Assembly (NCBI RefSeq): GCF_023276435.1
Contig: NZ_JALLPO010000007.1
Span: 62,001 to 126,000 of the forward strand
Length of the DNA: 64,000 nt
From: Sphaerisporangium perillae
Lineage (GTDB): Bacteria > Actinomycetota > Actinomycetes > Streptosporangiales > Streptosporangiaceae
Direction of reading: 5' to 3'
Part shown: one piece after another, positions 7,442-16,177 of the stretch
Numbering within the stretch: position 1 is the first letter of the stretch
Layout: each line of letters starts with the position of its first letter
Notes under the pieces: model-generated
Database searches by the model: none
The model's input: only the letters and a program-made list of their open reading frames with translations
What the model was told of the DNA's origin: nothing
Position numbers and translations under genes: made by a program

Positions 7442-10234
7442 CTATCCCTCGCCTGCGCGGAGCACCTCGCTCAGCCGCCGGCGGCGCCGCAGCGCCGACT
7501 CGATGGGCACCACCACAGCGACCGCCGCCAGCAACGCGACGGTCACCAGACCGAGCTGCCACCACGGCAGCACCAGGGCCGGGTCGGCAGGCTGCCCGGT
7601 GAGCAGCCGCAGCCCGAGCGAGCCGAGCGTCAGGCGCGCGAGCAGCACCCCGAGCAGCGGTCCGCCCACGGCGGCGACCACCACCGGCGGCAGCAACTCC
7701 CCCGCGGCGACCCAGCGGGCGTCCCGCGGCCGCAGGCCGAGGGTACGCAGCCGGGTCAGGGTTTGCCACCTCCCCGGAGCGCTCGCCGCCGCGCCGAGAG
7801 CGAGCCCGAGCAGTCCCAGGGCCAGCAGGGCCGCGGCTGAGACCCACGCCAACCGCAGCAGCCCTGAGGTCAGCGGCGCCGCGCGGCGTGCACTCAGCAC
7901 GTCCGCGCGCAGCACGGTGTCCGCGGCGACGGCGCTCGCGGCGACCGCCCGCGCCGCTCCGGGGCCGGTCACCCACACCGTGTTCGGGACGGCGGGCATA
8001 CCGGCGGCGGCGACGGTCGAGGCGTCCACGAGGACGACGTCACCGGCGTCGCCGACGGCGGGTGCCGTACCGACGGCGGTGAGCCGGATGTTCGGGGCAC
8101 CGTCCCGGAGCAGTTCCAGCCGCATGCCGGGCCGCAGGCTGCCGTCGCTCGAGCGCACCAGCGCGGGGACGTCGCCGTGACCGGTTGCCGTGAGCCGGGT
8201 AAGCGCCGGCGCGTCCGGCAGCGGGGTGGAGGCCAGCAGCCGCTGGAACGCGGGGGCGTCCACGATCACCAGGCGCGGGGCGACGATCAGCGAGTCGGCG
8301 ACGACGCCTGCCCTGTCGGTCACCTGTGCGGCGACGGCCTGCCGTACTCCCGGCGCGGCGGCGATGCGCCGGGCGAGCGCGGGCGTGGAGGTCGCGGCGG
8401 CGGGGGCGACGTCGAGGCGGGCGTCGGCGCCGACGGTGCGCCACGCGCCGTCCGCCAGGCCCTGGCGGGCGGTGGCGTCGAGGGTGAGCGCGAACGACGC
8501 CAGCGCGGCGGAGGTAACCAGGACCAGGAGCGGCAGCACGCGCGCGGACGTGGCGGCCGCCCGCGCGGTGCCGAACACCGCCAGCGGGCGGCGTGAGCGC
8601 AGGGCCTGCTTCAGCGCGAGGCGCGTCCCGGCGGGCAGCAGCCGCAGCAGGACGAGCGTGCCGGCGAGAACGCCTAGGGTGGGCGCGCTCGCGGGCAGCG
8701 CCGCGCCACCGTCCGGCCCGGACCCCGGACCGGCCGCATCGCCGGAGGGGGCGGCCGGAAGGATCCCGCGCTGGTGCAGCGCGGCGAAGGCGGCGACCGC
8801 GGCGATCAGGACCGCCGCCTCGAGCGTGGCGCGGCGCAGTTGGCGGGTGCGGCGGACCGAACGGCGTGCGGTCCGGTTGGCGGGGGCACGCCGGTCGCGG
8901 GTGGCACGGGCGGCGGCGAGCGTGCCGAACGCCGGGCCGGCGGCGGCAGCGGCAAGGACGACGGGGACCACCCAGCCCCAGGAGGCGCCCGGCGCGACCA
9001 CGCGGGCCAGCGCGAGCCCGGCCGCGCCGGCCGACAGCGCCACCCCGGCGGACTCGAGCAGCAGCTCGGCGCCCAGGTCTGGCAGGGCCGCCCCCCGTTG
9101 CCGGGCGGCGGCCAGCGCCGGGGTGCGGCGGCGGACCAGCAGGTCGGCGGCGAGCAGCAGGACCAGGACCGCGGCGGCCAGGACGCCGGTGAGCAGGACG
9201 GACGCTTGCGCGGATGCGGCGCTGACCTGGGTTCGGACGTCCCGCAGCACGGTGTCGAGCTGCGTCTCCCACTTCAAGGAGCTGTCGAGGACGCTGGAGG
9301 AGCCGGAGGTCGCCTTGAGGGCGACCACGGTCGTGGTGATCGCCTGGGCGGAATCCCAGGTGAGCACGCCCGGGTCGGGGGTGAACCAGACGGTGCGCTG
9401 CAGCTGGTCCTGGTTGAAGGCGAGGCGGGCGTCGGGAAGGGAGTCGGGTGACAGCAGGCCGGCGAGCCGGGTGGCACCGACGCCGTCCGCGCCGGAGACC
9501 GGATGCAGCAGCCAGGGGGCGAGCCGCCAGGCGGGATCGGCGCTGTCCGTCGCCCGGAAGATGCCGCTGACCTGGACATGCTTGACGCGATTCTGGTCGT
9601 CCTTGAGCGGGATGCGAGCGCCGGGACGCAGTTTGAGAGCGTCGGCGTCCGCTTCCGACAGGCCGACCTGCACCGGCCAGGGCGCCGCCTCGTAGGGGAC
9701 TTCGACGTGGCTGTCCGCCGCGGGGACGGCGGGCCGGGGCGGGCCGCCCGCGATCCAGGTCACGCGTGGCCCGGCGCCGTGGTCGTTCGCGAGGTAGGTG
9801 AGCTGGAAGGTGCGCAGCACGCTGCCGTCAGTGATCTTGAGGGTGTCGCTGGTGACCGTGGCGACGGGCGGATGCAGCGCGGGGCGCAGGCTGGGGCCGA
9901 GCGCGTCGGTGGCCCTGTTGCGGAAGTCGTCGACGTCCTCGGCGAGGCGGGGAGCGCGGACGCGACCGCCGTTGGGCCCGTCGTCGCGTTCCCAGCGGGC
10001 GTGGACCGCGATGTCGGCGTCGTCGCCGGCGCGGCGGACCGCGTCTTGGACGGCGTCGTCGGCGGTGGCGCGCAGCAGTGGCGGCACGGCGCCGGCGAGC
10101 AGGGTGACGACCGCGACGACGGCGGCGGCCATCAGCAGGGAGCCGGCGTCGGCGAGGGCGCGGCCGCGGATGCTGGGCCAGTGCAGGGCAGGCCGCCGGC
10201 GACCAGGCGGCCGCAGGGCAGTGCGCTCGCTCAC
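7442..10234 (-). CDS. Large FtsX-like ABC transporter permease (distal)
   Basis: About 930 aa from a GTG start that overlaps the preceding permease stop by GTGA. One N-terminal helix (around LLMAAAVVAVVTLLAGAVPP) precedes a large extracytoplasmic region of about 300 residues, then helix groups near the middle and the C-terminus, as in FtsX/MacB-type permeases with two half units. Ala/Val/Leu-rich helices alternate with long loops. Such permeases usually move no small solute across the membrane: they extract lipoproteins, export peptides or transmit force to wall enzymes. Last gene of the ABC operon. Confidence 0.87.
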   Translation of the reverse strand: MSERTALRPPGRRRPALHWPSIRGRALADAGSLLMAAAVVAVVTLLAGAVPPLLRATADDAVQDAVRRAGDDADIAVHARWERDDGPNGGRVRAPRLAEDVDDFRNRATDALGPSLRPALHPPVATVTSDTLKITDGSVLRTFQLTYLANDHGAGPRVTWIAGGPPRPAVPAADSHVEVPYEAAPWPVQVGLSEADADALKLRPGARIPLKDDQNRVKHVQVSGIFRATDSADPAWRLAPWLLHPVSGADGVGATRLAGLLSPDSLPDARLAFNQDQLQRTVWFTPDPGVLTWDSAQAITTTVVALKATSGSSSVLDSSLKWETQLDTVLRDVRTQVSAASAQASVLLTGVLAAAVLVLLLAADLLVRRRTPALAAARQRGAALPDLGAELLLESAGVALSAGAAGLALARVVAPGASWGWVVPVVLAAAAAGPAFGTLAAARATRDRRAPANRTARRSVRRTRQLRRATLEAAVLIAAVAAFAALHQRGILPAAPSGDAAGPGSGPDGGAALPASAPTLGVLAGTLVLLRLLPAGTRLALKQALRSRRPLAVFGTARAAATSARVLPLLVLVTSAALASFALTLDATARQGLADGAWRTVGADARLDVAPAAATSTPALARRIAAAPGVRQAVAAQVTDRAGVVADSLIVAPRLVIVDAPAFQRLLASTPLPDAPALTRLTATGHGDVPALVRSSDGSLRPGMRLELLRDGAPNIRLTAVGTAPAVGDAGDVVLVDASTVAAAGMPAVPNTVWVTGPGAARAVAASAVAADTVLRADVLSARRAAPLTSGLLRLAWVSAAALLALGLLGLALGAAASAPGRWQTLTRLRTLGLRPRDARWVAAGELLPPVVVAAVGGPLLGVLLARLTLGSLGLRLLTGQPADPALVLPWWQLGLVTVALLAAVAVVVPIESALRRRRRLSEVLRAGEG

Positions 10235-13200
10235 GATGCCACCCGCAGGTGCGCGACGTCGGCGCGGCGGGCCTGGACGGTGACCACGGCGGCCACCGCA
10301 AGCGTGCACCCGGCCAGCAGCAGGGCCAGTAAGGCGGCCTCGGGGGCCCACGGCCAGCTGGCCAGGGCGGCCGGGACGGGCGCCGCGCCGATGTCGGAGC
10401 GGACGAGCAGGGGCGCGATGATGCCGGTGGCGAACGCGCCGACGGCCGCGCCTGCCGCGTGCAGGGGCAGCAGGACGCCGACGTGCTGGCCGAGTAGCAC
10501 GGTACGGATCTCGCGCCGGGACATCCCCAGGCCCCGCAGCCGCGCCACCTCAAGGGCGCGGATCTGCAGGTCGCAGGTCACATGCAGAACGACGCCGGCG
10601 AGCAGCAGCAGAGCCGAGGCGGGGACGAGCAGCCGGAGCGCGGCCGGCAGTCCGGCGCGCAGGGGGCCGCCGGTGAGGCGGGCGGTCTCGGCGGCGCGGG
10701 TGGTGACGGTGCCGAGGTGGAGGGCGGTGACGCGCACGGCGGCGTCGCCCTGGGCCGGGTGGCCGACCCACCAGGCGTCCACAGGGAACTCCAGGTTGCC
10801 GCTGACGACGAGGGCGCGGGAGAGGGTGTCCAGGTCGGTCAGGACGGCGGCGGCGCCGGGGGCGGACGGGACGGTGGGCAGCACCTCGGTGACGCTGATC
10901 GGGACGGGCGTGGTGCCGACGGTGAGGCTGAGCCGGGAGCCGCGCTGGGCACCGACCTCGTCGGCGAAGCGGGCGGAGACGGCGGCGGGTACCGGTCCGG
11001 GGGCGGGGAAGGCGGTGGCGACGAGGTTTCGGGCGGCGTCCGGGGGGCCCTCGAGCTTGACCGTCGTCGTCATCCTCAGCTGGGTGCCGGCGGGGGTGCT
11101 GGTGAGGGCGACGGCCGGATCGACGAGTTGCCCGGGGGCGGGTGCGGCGGAGGTGGCGGTCCAGGGCGACCTGGGCGCCGTGCCGGCGGAGGCGGGGGCT
11201 CCCGGCACTGTGAGCGTGACGGCGACGCGGCTGTCGCCGGCCAGGGGCTCGTCGAAGGTGTAGGGGGAGCCGATGCTGACGTTCCCCGGTGCGGTCACGC
11301 CGGCCGTGACCGGGAGGGACACCGCCACCAGCCGCAGCCCTTCGGCCGTCGCGCATGCCGGCAGCGGGTGCGCCCTGCCGTCGAGCGGGACGGGCGCGCC
11401 GGTGCAGGGGGTCCGCAGGCCTGTGGCGTCCTGCAGCAGGAGCCGGGGGGTCACGGTGAGCGGGCTCGCGCCGGTCGCCGTCCCGGTCAGGGTGAGCGCG
11501 GCGCCGACCGGGACGGCGACGCCGGTGGCGCGGGTCGGTGGTGCGAGGGCGGCGCCCACGTCCGTCCAGCTGCGGCCACCGTTCAGCCGTCCGCGTAGCA
11601 GGTCCTCGGCGCGGGAGGTGTCGACGGCGACCAGCCGCGGCGGGTCGCCGGCGCTGCCGAGCCACTGACCGACCGCGATGCCGCGGTCGGTCACCGGGCT
11701 CACCGCACCCCCGGTGGCCGCGCTGACGGCCGCGCCCTGCCCGGTGACCGGCGGAGTGGTGAGGGTGAGGGCGAGGTCCGTGCCCACGGACAGGTCGGCC
11801 TGGTCGTGCTGCGAGCGCTGCCAGGTGGCGTCGAAGCCGATCCCGAACGTGCCGGCCGCGCAGGTCAGGCCGATCAGCAAGCCCGCGGCGACCGCCTGCG
11901 GCCGGCGGGCGGCTTCGAACGCGGCCAGCGGGAGCACCAGCCCGCGGGCGCGGCGCGCCAGCCGGTCGGCCCCGCGCAGCGCGGGGAGCACCAGGCGCAG
12001 CGCCAGCGCGGAGCCCGCGGTGAGTAGTAGCGCGGGAGCGAGCACGAGGACGGCGTCGGCGCGGGAGCTGGAGCCGGTGGGCTGAGAGTGCAGCTGCCAC
12101 CAGCCGGCGGCGGCGAACGCCACGAGCAGCAGGTCGGCACCGGAGCGGGCCAGCAGCTCGCGCCGGCGGCGACGATCGCTGACCGCGGGGGCGGGCCGCA
12201 CCGCGAGGACGACGAGCACCGCCGCGAGCGCCAGCGCGCCACCGGCGACGGCGAGCACCTGGACGCCGGTCACGCCCGGTTGGACGGCGAGCCCGGCGCC
12301 CGCCATTGGCGGCAGGTGGGTCAGGCCGGCGTGCAGGGCGGACGAGGCGGGGATCGCGAGCGCGGCGGCGAGGACGGCGAGGGTGCCGGCCTCGACGGTC
12401 GCGGCGGCGGCGAGCTGGCCGCGGCTGACGCCCAGAGCGGACAGCAGGGCGGTCTCGTCGGCGCGCACGCCGGCGGTGAGCCGGCCGGCGAGGGCGAGGG
12501 CGGTCGCGGTCAGGACGCTGCCGAGGACGGCGACGGCGAGCACGGCGGCGGCGGTGACCCGCTGCTGGTCGTTAGCGGCCAGCAGGGTCAGCGGCAGCCG
12601 GGAGGCGACGCGTTCGATCCTCACCCGGTCACCAAGGGTGCGCGCCAGTCGGCGGTCGGCGCCGGGCATGGCCTCGGCGACGGTGTCGAGGCCGCGGCGG
12701 GTGGGGGCGGATAGGTCAGGATGGGCGATGATCTCCAGCTGGTCGATGGTGGAGCCACCGGTGAGCAGGTCGGCGAGGTCGACGACGAACGGCCCATAGG
12801 CGTGGACCGGCCGCACGGAGCGGCCGTCCTGGTAGGCGAGGTCGTAGCCCGCGGCGGTGAGGGGGTCGCGGTCCCAGCCGGTGCCCGGCAGCGGGCGCAC
12901 GACGCCGACGACGGTCACGTCGACCGCCGGGGCGGGGTCGCTGGACAGCTCCGAGCCGAGGTGGACGCGGCTGCCGAGGGTGAGGCCGAGCACCTGCGCG
13001 GTGGGCTGGAGCACGACGGCCTCCAGCGGCGCGGCGTGTTTCGCGGCGTCGGCCGTGGCGCGCGGCCAGCGTCCGATGGTCAACTGGGCGCGGGCCGGCA
13101 GATCCTCCACACTCGACAGGTAGGTCTCAGCCGGGACGCCGTCCCCTCCGGCACGCGTCGCCGGCAGCGACCGCATCACCGACGACGCGCGCGCGGCCGT

Positions 13201-13476
13201 CGTCGCGGCGAACGGAGCGAGCGCCGAGGTGAGCACGCCGCGGGTGTCGTCGGCGACGGATCGCGCGTCCGGGCCGCGGACGGTCATGGTGTAGGCGGTG
13301 ACGTCGACGTCGTCGGGGGCGGCGCGGGAGACGGCGGCCTCCAGCGCCTGCTCGGCGGTGCGGGTGACGAGAAGGGCGCAGATGCCCAGCAGGGTGGGGC
13401 CGACCATGACGACCGTCAGGAGGGCTGCCAGCAGTGGCCACTGCGCGCGGGCGCGGAGGGCGAGCAGCCTCAGCAC
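10231..13476 (-). CDS. Very large FtsX-like ABC transporter permease
   Basis: 1081 aa, GTG start 16 nt after the ATPase gene stop. N-terminal helix (QWPLLAALLTVVMVGPTLLG), big outside domain (about residues 35-300), a central block of helices carrying an FtsX domain (about 300-560), a second outside domain (about 560-950) and a C-terminal three-helix FtsX domain whose cytosolic loop GLGMSRREIRTVLL resembles the ATPase coupling loop. It forms a pair with the downstream permease. Two different permeases and two different ATPases suggest a heteromeric complex or two alternative transporters. Confidence 0.87.
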   Translation of the reverse strand: MLRLLALRARAQWPLLAALLTVVMVGPTLLGICALLVTRTAEQALEAAVSRAAPDDVDVTAYTMTVRGPDARSVADDTRGVLTSALAPFAATTAARASSVMRSLPATRAGGDGVPAETYLSSVEDLPARAQLTIGRWPRATADAAKHAAPLEAVVLQPTAQVLGLTLGSRVHLGSELSSDPAPAVDVTVVGVVRPLPGTGWDRDPLTAAGYDLAYQDGRSVRPVHAYGPFVVDLADLLTGGSTIDQLEIIAHPDLSAPTRRGLDTVAEAMPGADRRLARTLGDRVRIERVASRLPLTLLAANDQQRVTAAAVLAVAVLGSVLTATALALAGRLTAGVRADETALLSALGVSRGQLAAAATVEAGTLAVLAAALAIPASSALHAGLTHLPPMAGAGLAVQPGVTGVQVLAVAGGALALAAVLVVLAVRPAPAVSDRRRRRELLARSGADLLLVAFAAAGWWQLHSQPTGSSSRADAVLVLAPALLLTAGSALALRLVLPALRGADRLARRARGLVLPLAAFEAARRPQAVAAGLLIGLTCAAGTFGIGFDATWQRSQHDQADLSVGTDLALTLTTPPVTGQGAAVSAATGGAVSPVTDRGIAVGQWLGSAGDPPRLVAVDTSRAEDLLRGRLNGGRSWTDVGAALAPPTRATGVAVPVGAALTLTGTATGASPLTVTPRLLLQDATGLRTPCTGAPVPLDGRAHPLPACATAEGLRLVAVSLPVTAGVTAPGNVSIGSPYTFDEPLAGDSRVAVTLTVPGAPASAGTAPRSPWTATSAAPAPGQLVDPAVALTSTPAGTQLRMTTTVKLEGPPDAARNLVATAFPAPGPVPAAVSARFADEVGAQRGSRLSLTVGTTPVPISVTEVLPTVPSAPGAAAVLTDLDTLSRALVVSGNLEFPVDAWWVGHPAQGDAAVRVTALHLGTVTTRAAETARLTGGPLRAGLPAALRLLVPASALLLLAGVVLHVTCDLQIRALEVARLRGLGMSRREIRTVLLGQHVGVLLPLHAAGAAVGAFATGIIAPLLVRSDIGAAPVPAALASWPWAPEAALLALLLAGCTLAVAAVVTVQARRADVAHLRVAS

Positions 13477-13492
13477 GGGCCGCTTCGGACGA

Positions 13493-14233
13493 TCACGAGG
13501 TTGCCCGCCCGTCGACCTGTCCGTCGACCTGCCCCTCGAACCGCCCGTCGACCTGCCCGTCGACGATCCGGATGGCCCGGTCCGCCAGCGCGATCATCAC
13601 CGGGTCGTGCGTGGACACCAGCACCGTGACGCCCTCGGACTCCACCACTCCGCGCAGCAGCGCCATCACCGACAGGCCCGTCTCGGCGTCCAACTGCCCG
13701 GTCGGCTCGTCGGCGATCAGCAGCCGGGGCGAGGCGGCCAAGGCCCGGGCGATCGCCACCCGCTGCTGCTGGCCGCCGGACAGCTCGCCCGGACGCTGCT
13801 GGGCGTGGTCGGCCAAGCCCACCAGCTCCAGCAACAGCTCGACACGGCGCTCGCGTTCCTCCGGCGGGGTGCGAGCCAGCCGTAACGGGGCGCCGACGTT
13901 CTCCGCGGCCGACAGCACCGGGATCAGGCCGAACGTCTGGAACACGTAGGCGACCTTCTCGCGCCGCAGGCGGGACAGGCCGTCCTCGTCGAGGGCGGTG
14001 ACGTCGGTGCCGTCGACGAGGACGGTGCCGGCGTCCGGGCGGTCCAGGCCGCCGATGATGTTGAGCAGGGTGGTCTTGCCGGAGCCGGATCGGCCAACGA
14101 GGGCGACCATGGTGCCGGCGGCGACGTCGAACGACACGTCCCGCAAGGCCTGGACGGCGGTCGGCCCGGTGCCGAAGCGCCGGTGGACGCCGCGCACGGT
14201 GAGCAGCGGCCTGACGGTCGGACCGGCGCTCAT
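13493..14233 (-). CDS. ABC transporter ATP-binding protein (MacB/LolD-like)
   Basis: 246 aa. Walker A GRSGSGKTT (about 46-54), Q-loop YVFQTFGLIP, signature LSGGQQQR, Walker B LLIADEPTG and switch His in STHDP give a full LolD/MacB-type ATPase, the class that drives FtsX-like permeases. The ATG overlaps the stop of the upstream ATPase gene by ATGA. The last 25 residues are unusual: a tetrapeptide repeat (VDG-Q type) encoded by a 12-nt tandem repeat, beyond the normal end of the domain. Confidence 0.93.
   Translation of the reverse strand: MSAGPTVRPLLTVRGVHRRFGTGPTAVQALRDVSFDVAAGTMVALVGRSGSGKTTLLNIIGGLDRPDAGTVLVDGTDVTALDEDGLSRLRREKVAYVFQTFGLIPVLSAAENVGAPLRLARTPPEERERRVELLLELVGLADHAQQRPGELSGGQQQRVAIARALAASPRLLIADEPTGQLDAETGLSVMALLRGVVESEGVTVLVSTHDPVMIALADRAIRIVDGQVDGRFEGQVDGQVDGRATS
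13508..13567. repeat. 12-nt tandem repeat inside the ATPase 3' end
   Basis: Five consecutive 12-nt units of the type CCCGTCGACCTG (plus strand), the third diverged to CCCCTCGAACCG. They keep the reading frame and encode QVDG/RFEG repeats at the C-terminus of the ATPase on the minus strand. A period of 12 allows copy-number change by slippage without frameshift. Confidence 0.9.
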
Positions 14234-15162
14234 GCGTGCCCGTCGAGGTCGGGGTGGATCGTGACGTGGTCGGCCTCCAGCGCCAGCCGGACCCGCCTGG
14301 TCAGCGCCAGCGCCTCGCGGTAGTCGCGCGGCACCTGGACCCGCCCGGCACGGTCCATCACGGCGTACTCCTCGGCGATCACGTGCGTGCCGCCGTCGGC
14401 GCCGGTGGCGGTGCGGCGCAGCACCTCGCTGCTGGTGCGCCCGTCGCGGATCGCCACGGTTCGCTCGACCTGGCCGCTGACCTCAGGGTCGTGGGTCACG
14501 ACGACGACGGTGACACCGAGCTGCCGGCTGACGTTCCGCAACGCCAGGAAGACCTCCGCAGAGGTGGCGGTGTCCAGCTCGCCGGTCGGCTCGTCGGCCA
14601 GCAGGACGCGGGGCTTGTTGGCGAGGGCCACCGCGATGGCGACACGCATCTGCTGCCCGCCGGACAGCTGCGCGGGACGCCGGTCGGCGCAGTCGGCGAC
14701 TCCGAGGGTGTCCAGCAGCTCGGCGGTGCGGGTGCGGCGGGTGCGGGCCGGCATGCGGGCCGCCGTCATCGGCAGGTCGATCATCTGCCGCGCGGTCAGG
14801 TAGGGCACGAGGTTGCCGGCCGTCTGTTGCCGGACGAATCCGACGGTGTGCCGCCGGTAATGCACGCGGTCGGCACGAGACATCGCCAGCAGGTTCCACC
14901 GGTCGACGCGCGCCCGCCCGGCGGTGGGGGCGTCGATCCCGGCGAGGATGGACAGCAACGTCGACTTGCCCGACCCGGACGCCCCGACGACGGCGATCAT
15001 CTCGCCGCTGTCCACGACCAGGTCCAGCCCCTGCAGTGCCTGCACCTCGACCGACCCGGACTGATAGATCCGCACCAGGCTCTCGCAGACGATCAGCGCG
15101 TCCCGCCCGAACTCCGGCGCCCTCTGAGGCGGCTGCGGCAGGGACAGCGGCGTGATGGACAT
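14230..15162 (-). CDS. ABC transporter ATP-binding protein with C-terminal extension
   Basis: 310 aa, first gene of the permease operon. Walker A GASGSGKST (about 60-68), Q-loop VGFVRQQTAGN, signature LSGGQQMRVA, Walker B VLLADEPTGELD and VVTHDP. About 80 residues follow the ATPase core (from EVLRRTATGADGG on). They carry a conserved-looking RAGRVQVPRDYREAL segment, seen in other actinobacterial members of this group and possibly a dimer or permease contact. Not identical in type to the second ATPase, so the pair is not a simple duplication. Confidence 0.92.
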   Translation of the reverse strand: MSITPLSLPQPPQRAPEFGRDALIVCESLVRIYQSGSVEVQALQGLDLVVDSGEMIAVVGASGSGKSTLLSILAGIDAPTAGRARVDRWNLLAMSRADRVHYRRHTVGFVRQQTAGNLVPYLTARQMIDLPMTAARMPARTRRTRTAELLDTLGVADCADRRPAQLSGGQQMRVAIAVALANKPRVLLADEPTGELDTATSAEVFLALRNVSRQLGVTVVVVTHDPEVSGQVERTVAIRDGRTSSEVLRRTATGADGGTHVIAEEYAVMDRAGRVQVPRDYREALALTRRVRLALEADHVTIHPDLDGHA

Positions 15163-15328
15163 CCGCCTCCTCAGGTCCGGCGTCGCGCTGACCTCGGGCC
15201 AGACTCTATAGCCCCCATGCGCGCCGGCGCCAACGCCCCTTCAACAGGCTCTGAGGCCGCCGGCTTCGATGGAGGTCCGCGTGGAAGGCCGGCTCGGCCG
15301 TACATCTGGCGGCCGATGAGGAGCGGAG

Positions 15329-16003
15329 CTAGTCGAGCCAGATCACGATGCCGGTCAGGCCGTTGAGCACGGCCGCGACACCGGCCCGGACGGCGCGCGC
15401 GGCGCGTTCGGGGGTGAAGGTGGCGGGCTCGTACCTCGAGGACATGCCGAGTCCCTCGCCGCGGAACGACGCACCGGTCCAGTCGGCGGCGGTGACGTTC
15501 TCCGTGGGCTCGGCCAGCTCGGCGCCGACCACGAGGAACTGCTGGTCGAGGTGGTTGGGGGTGACCAGGGTCAGGGGGTCGACGAGGTCGTTGCCGGCGC
15601 TGATGATGAGGTCGGGCGCCAGGTCGATCGCCGTGCTGATGCGCTGAATGAACTGGTCCGGCGCCGTGGCCGTGACGGTCTTGAGGCTGACGTGCTCCTC
15701 CTCGGCCCACTCCGTCACGGCGCTCACCAGCGTCCTGGTCTGGGGGTCTTCCCCCGCGGTGAGCAGCACCACGCGGTAGCCCTTCGACGGGCCGACCCCG
15801 CCCCAGGAGCGGGGTCGCGGTGTGATCGTCGCCTCCGGGGCGGGCGGTGCGGCGGGGTTGAAGAACCCCGGGCCGAGGGTGCCGACGGCGGTGGGCTTTG
15901 CGTGCGGCCCGGACCAGTCGTCGCCGGAGCTGCATCCGCTGACCAGTACGGCGGTCGCGACCGCCGCGGCCAGCGCGCTCGCGGGCAGAAGTCGAGAGCG
16001 CAT
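15329..16003 (-). CDS. BMP-like solute-binding lipoprotein
   Basis: 224 aa. Signal peptide with lipobox LVSGC (Cys about 24). The mature part has periplasmic-binding-protein character: GYRVVLLTAGEDPQTRTLV, then APDLIISAGNDLVDPLTLV, resembling the BMP/PnrA-type fold, but shorter than the usual 320-350 aa. It lies 166 bp upstream of and in the same direction as the ABC operon, so it may be its exported partner or cargo receptor. The link is positional only. No nucleoside-binding residues could be assigned. Confidence 0.72.
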   Translation of the reverse strand: MRSRLLPASALAAAVATAVLVSGCSSGDDWSGPHAKPTAVGTLGPGFFNPAAPPAPEATITPRPRSWGGVGPSKGYRVVLLTAGEDPQTRTLVSAVTEWAEEEHVSLKTVTATAPDQFIQRISTAIDLAPDLIISAGNDLVDPLTLVTPNHLDQQFLVVGAELAEPTENVTAADWTGASFRGEGLGMSSRYEPATFTPERAARAVRAGVAAVLNGLTGIVIWLD

Positions 16004-16051
16004 AGGGATCGTCCTCCGGGGGTGGCGTAAAGTGCGACTACTTCATACCCC

Positions 16052-16063
16052 ATTGCGTGCAAT
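16052..16063. promoter_or_regulatory. Short palindrome upstream of the HupE-like gene
   Basis: ATTGC-GT-GCAAT, a 5-2-5 inverted repeat in the 174-bp divergent intergenic region. It resembles half sites of Fur-family metal regulators (TTGC...GCAA), but the spacing does not fit the known Nur site. Chance occurrence is quite possible. Confidence 0.2.
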
Positions 16064-16177
16064 CTTCCGATACGGGCGTTATTTCCGTCATACGTGGTTC
16101 ATGACTGGTTTGCGCATGAGTTGCCGTTCGTTCATCTGAGCCGAGCAGATTGCGTTCGCCAACCGAAGAGGAGTCAC

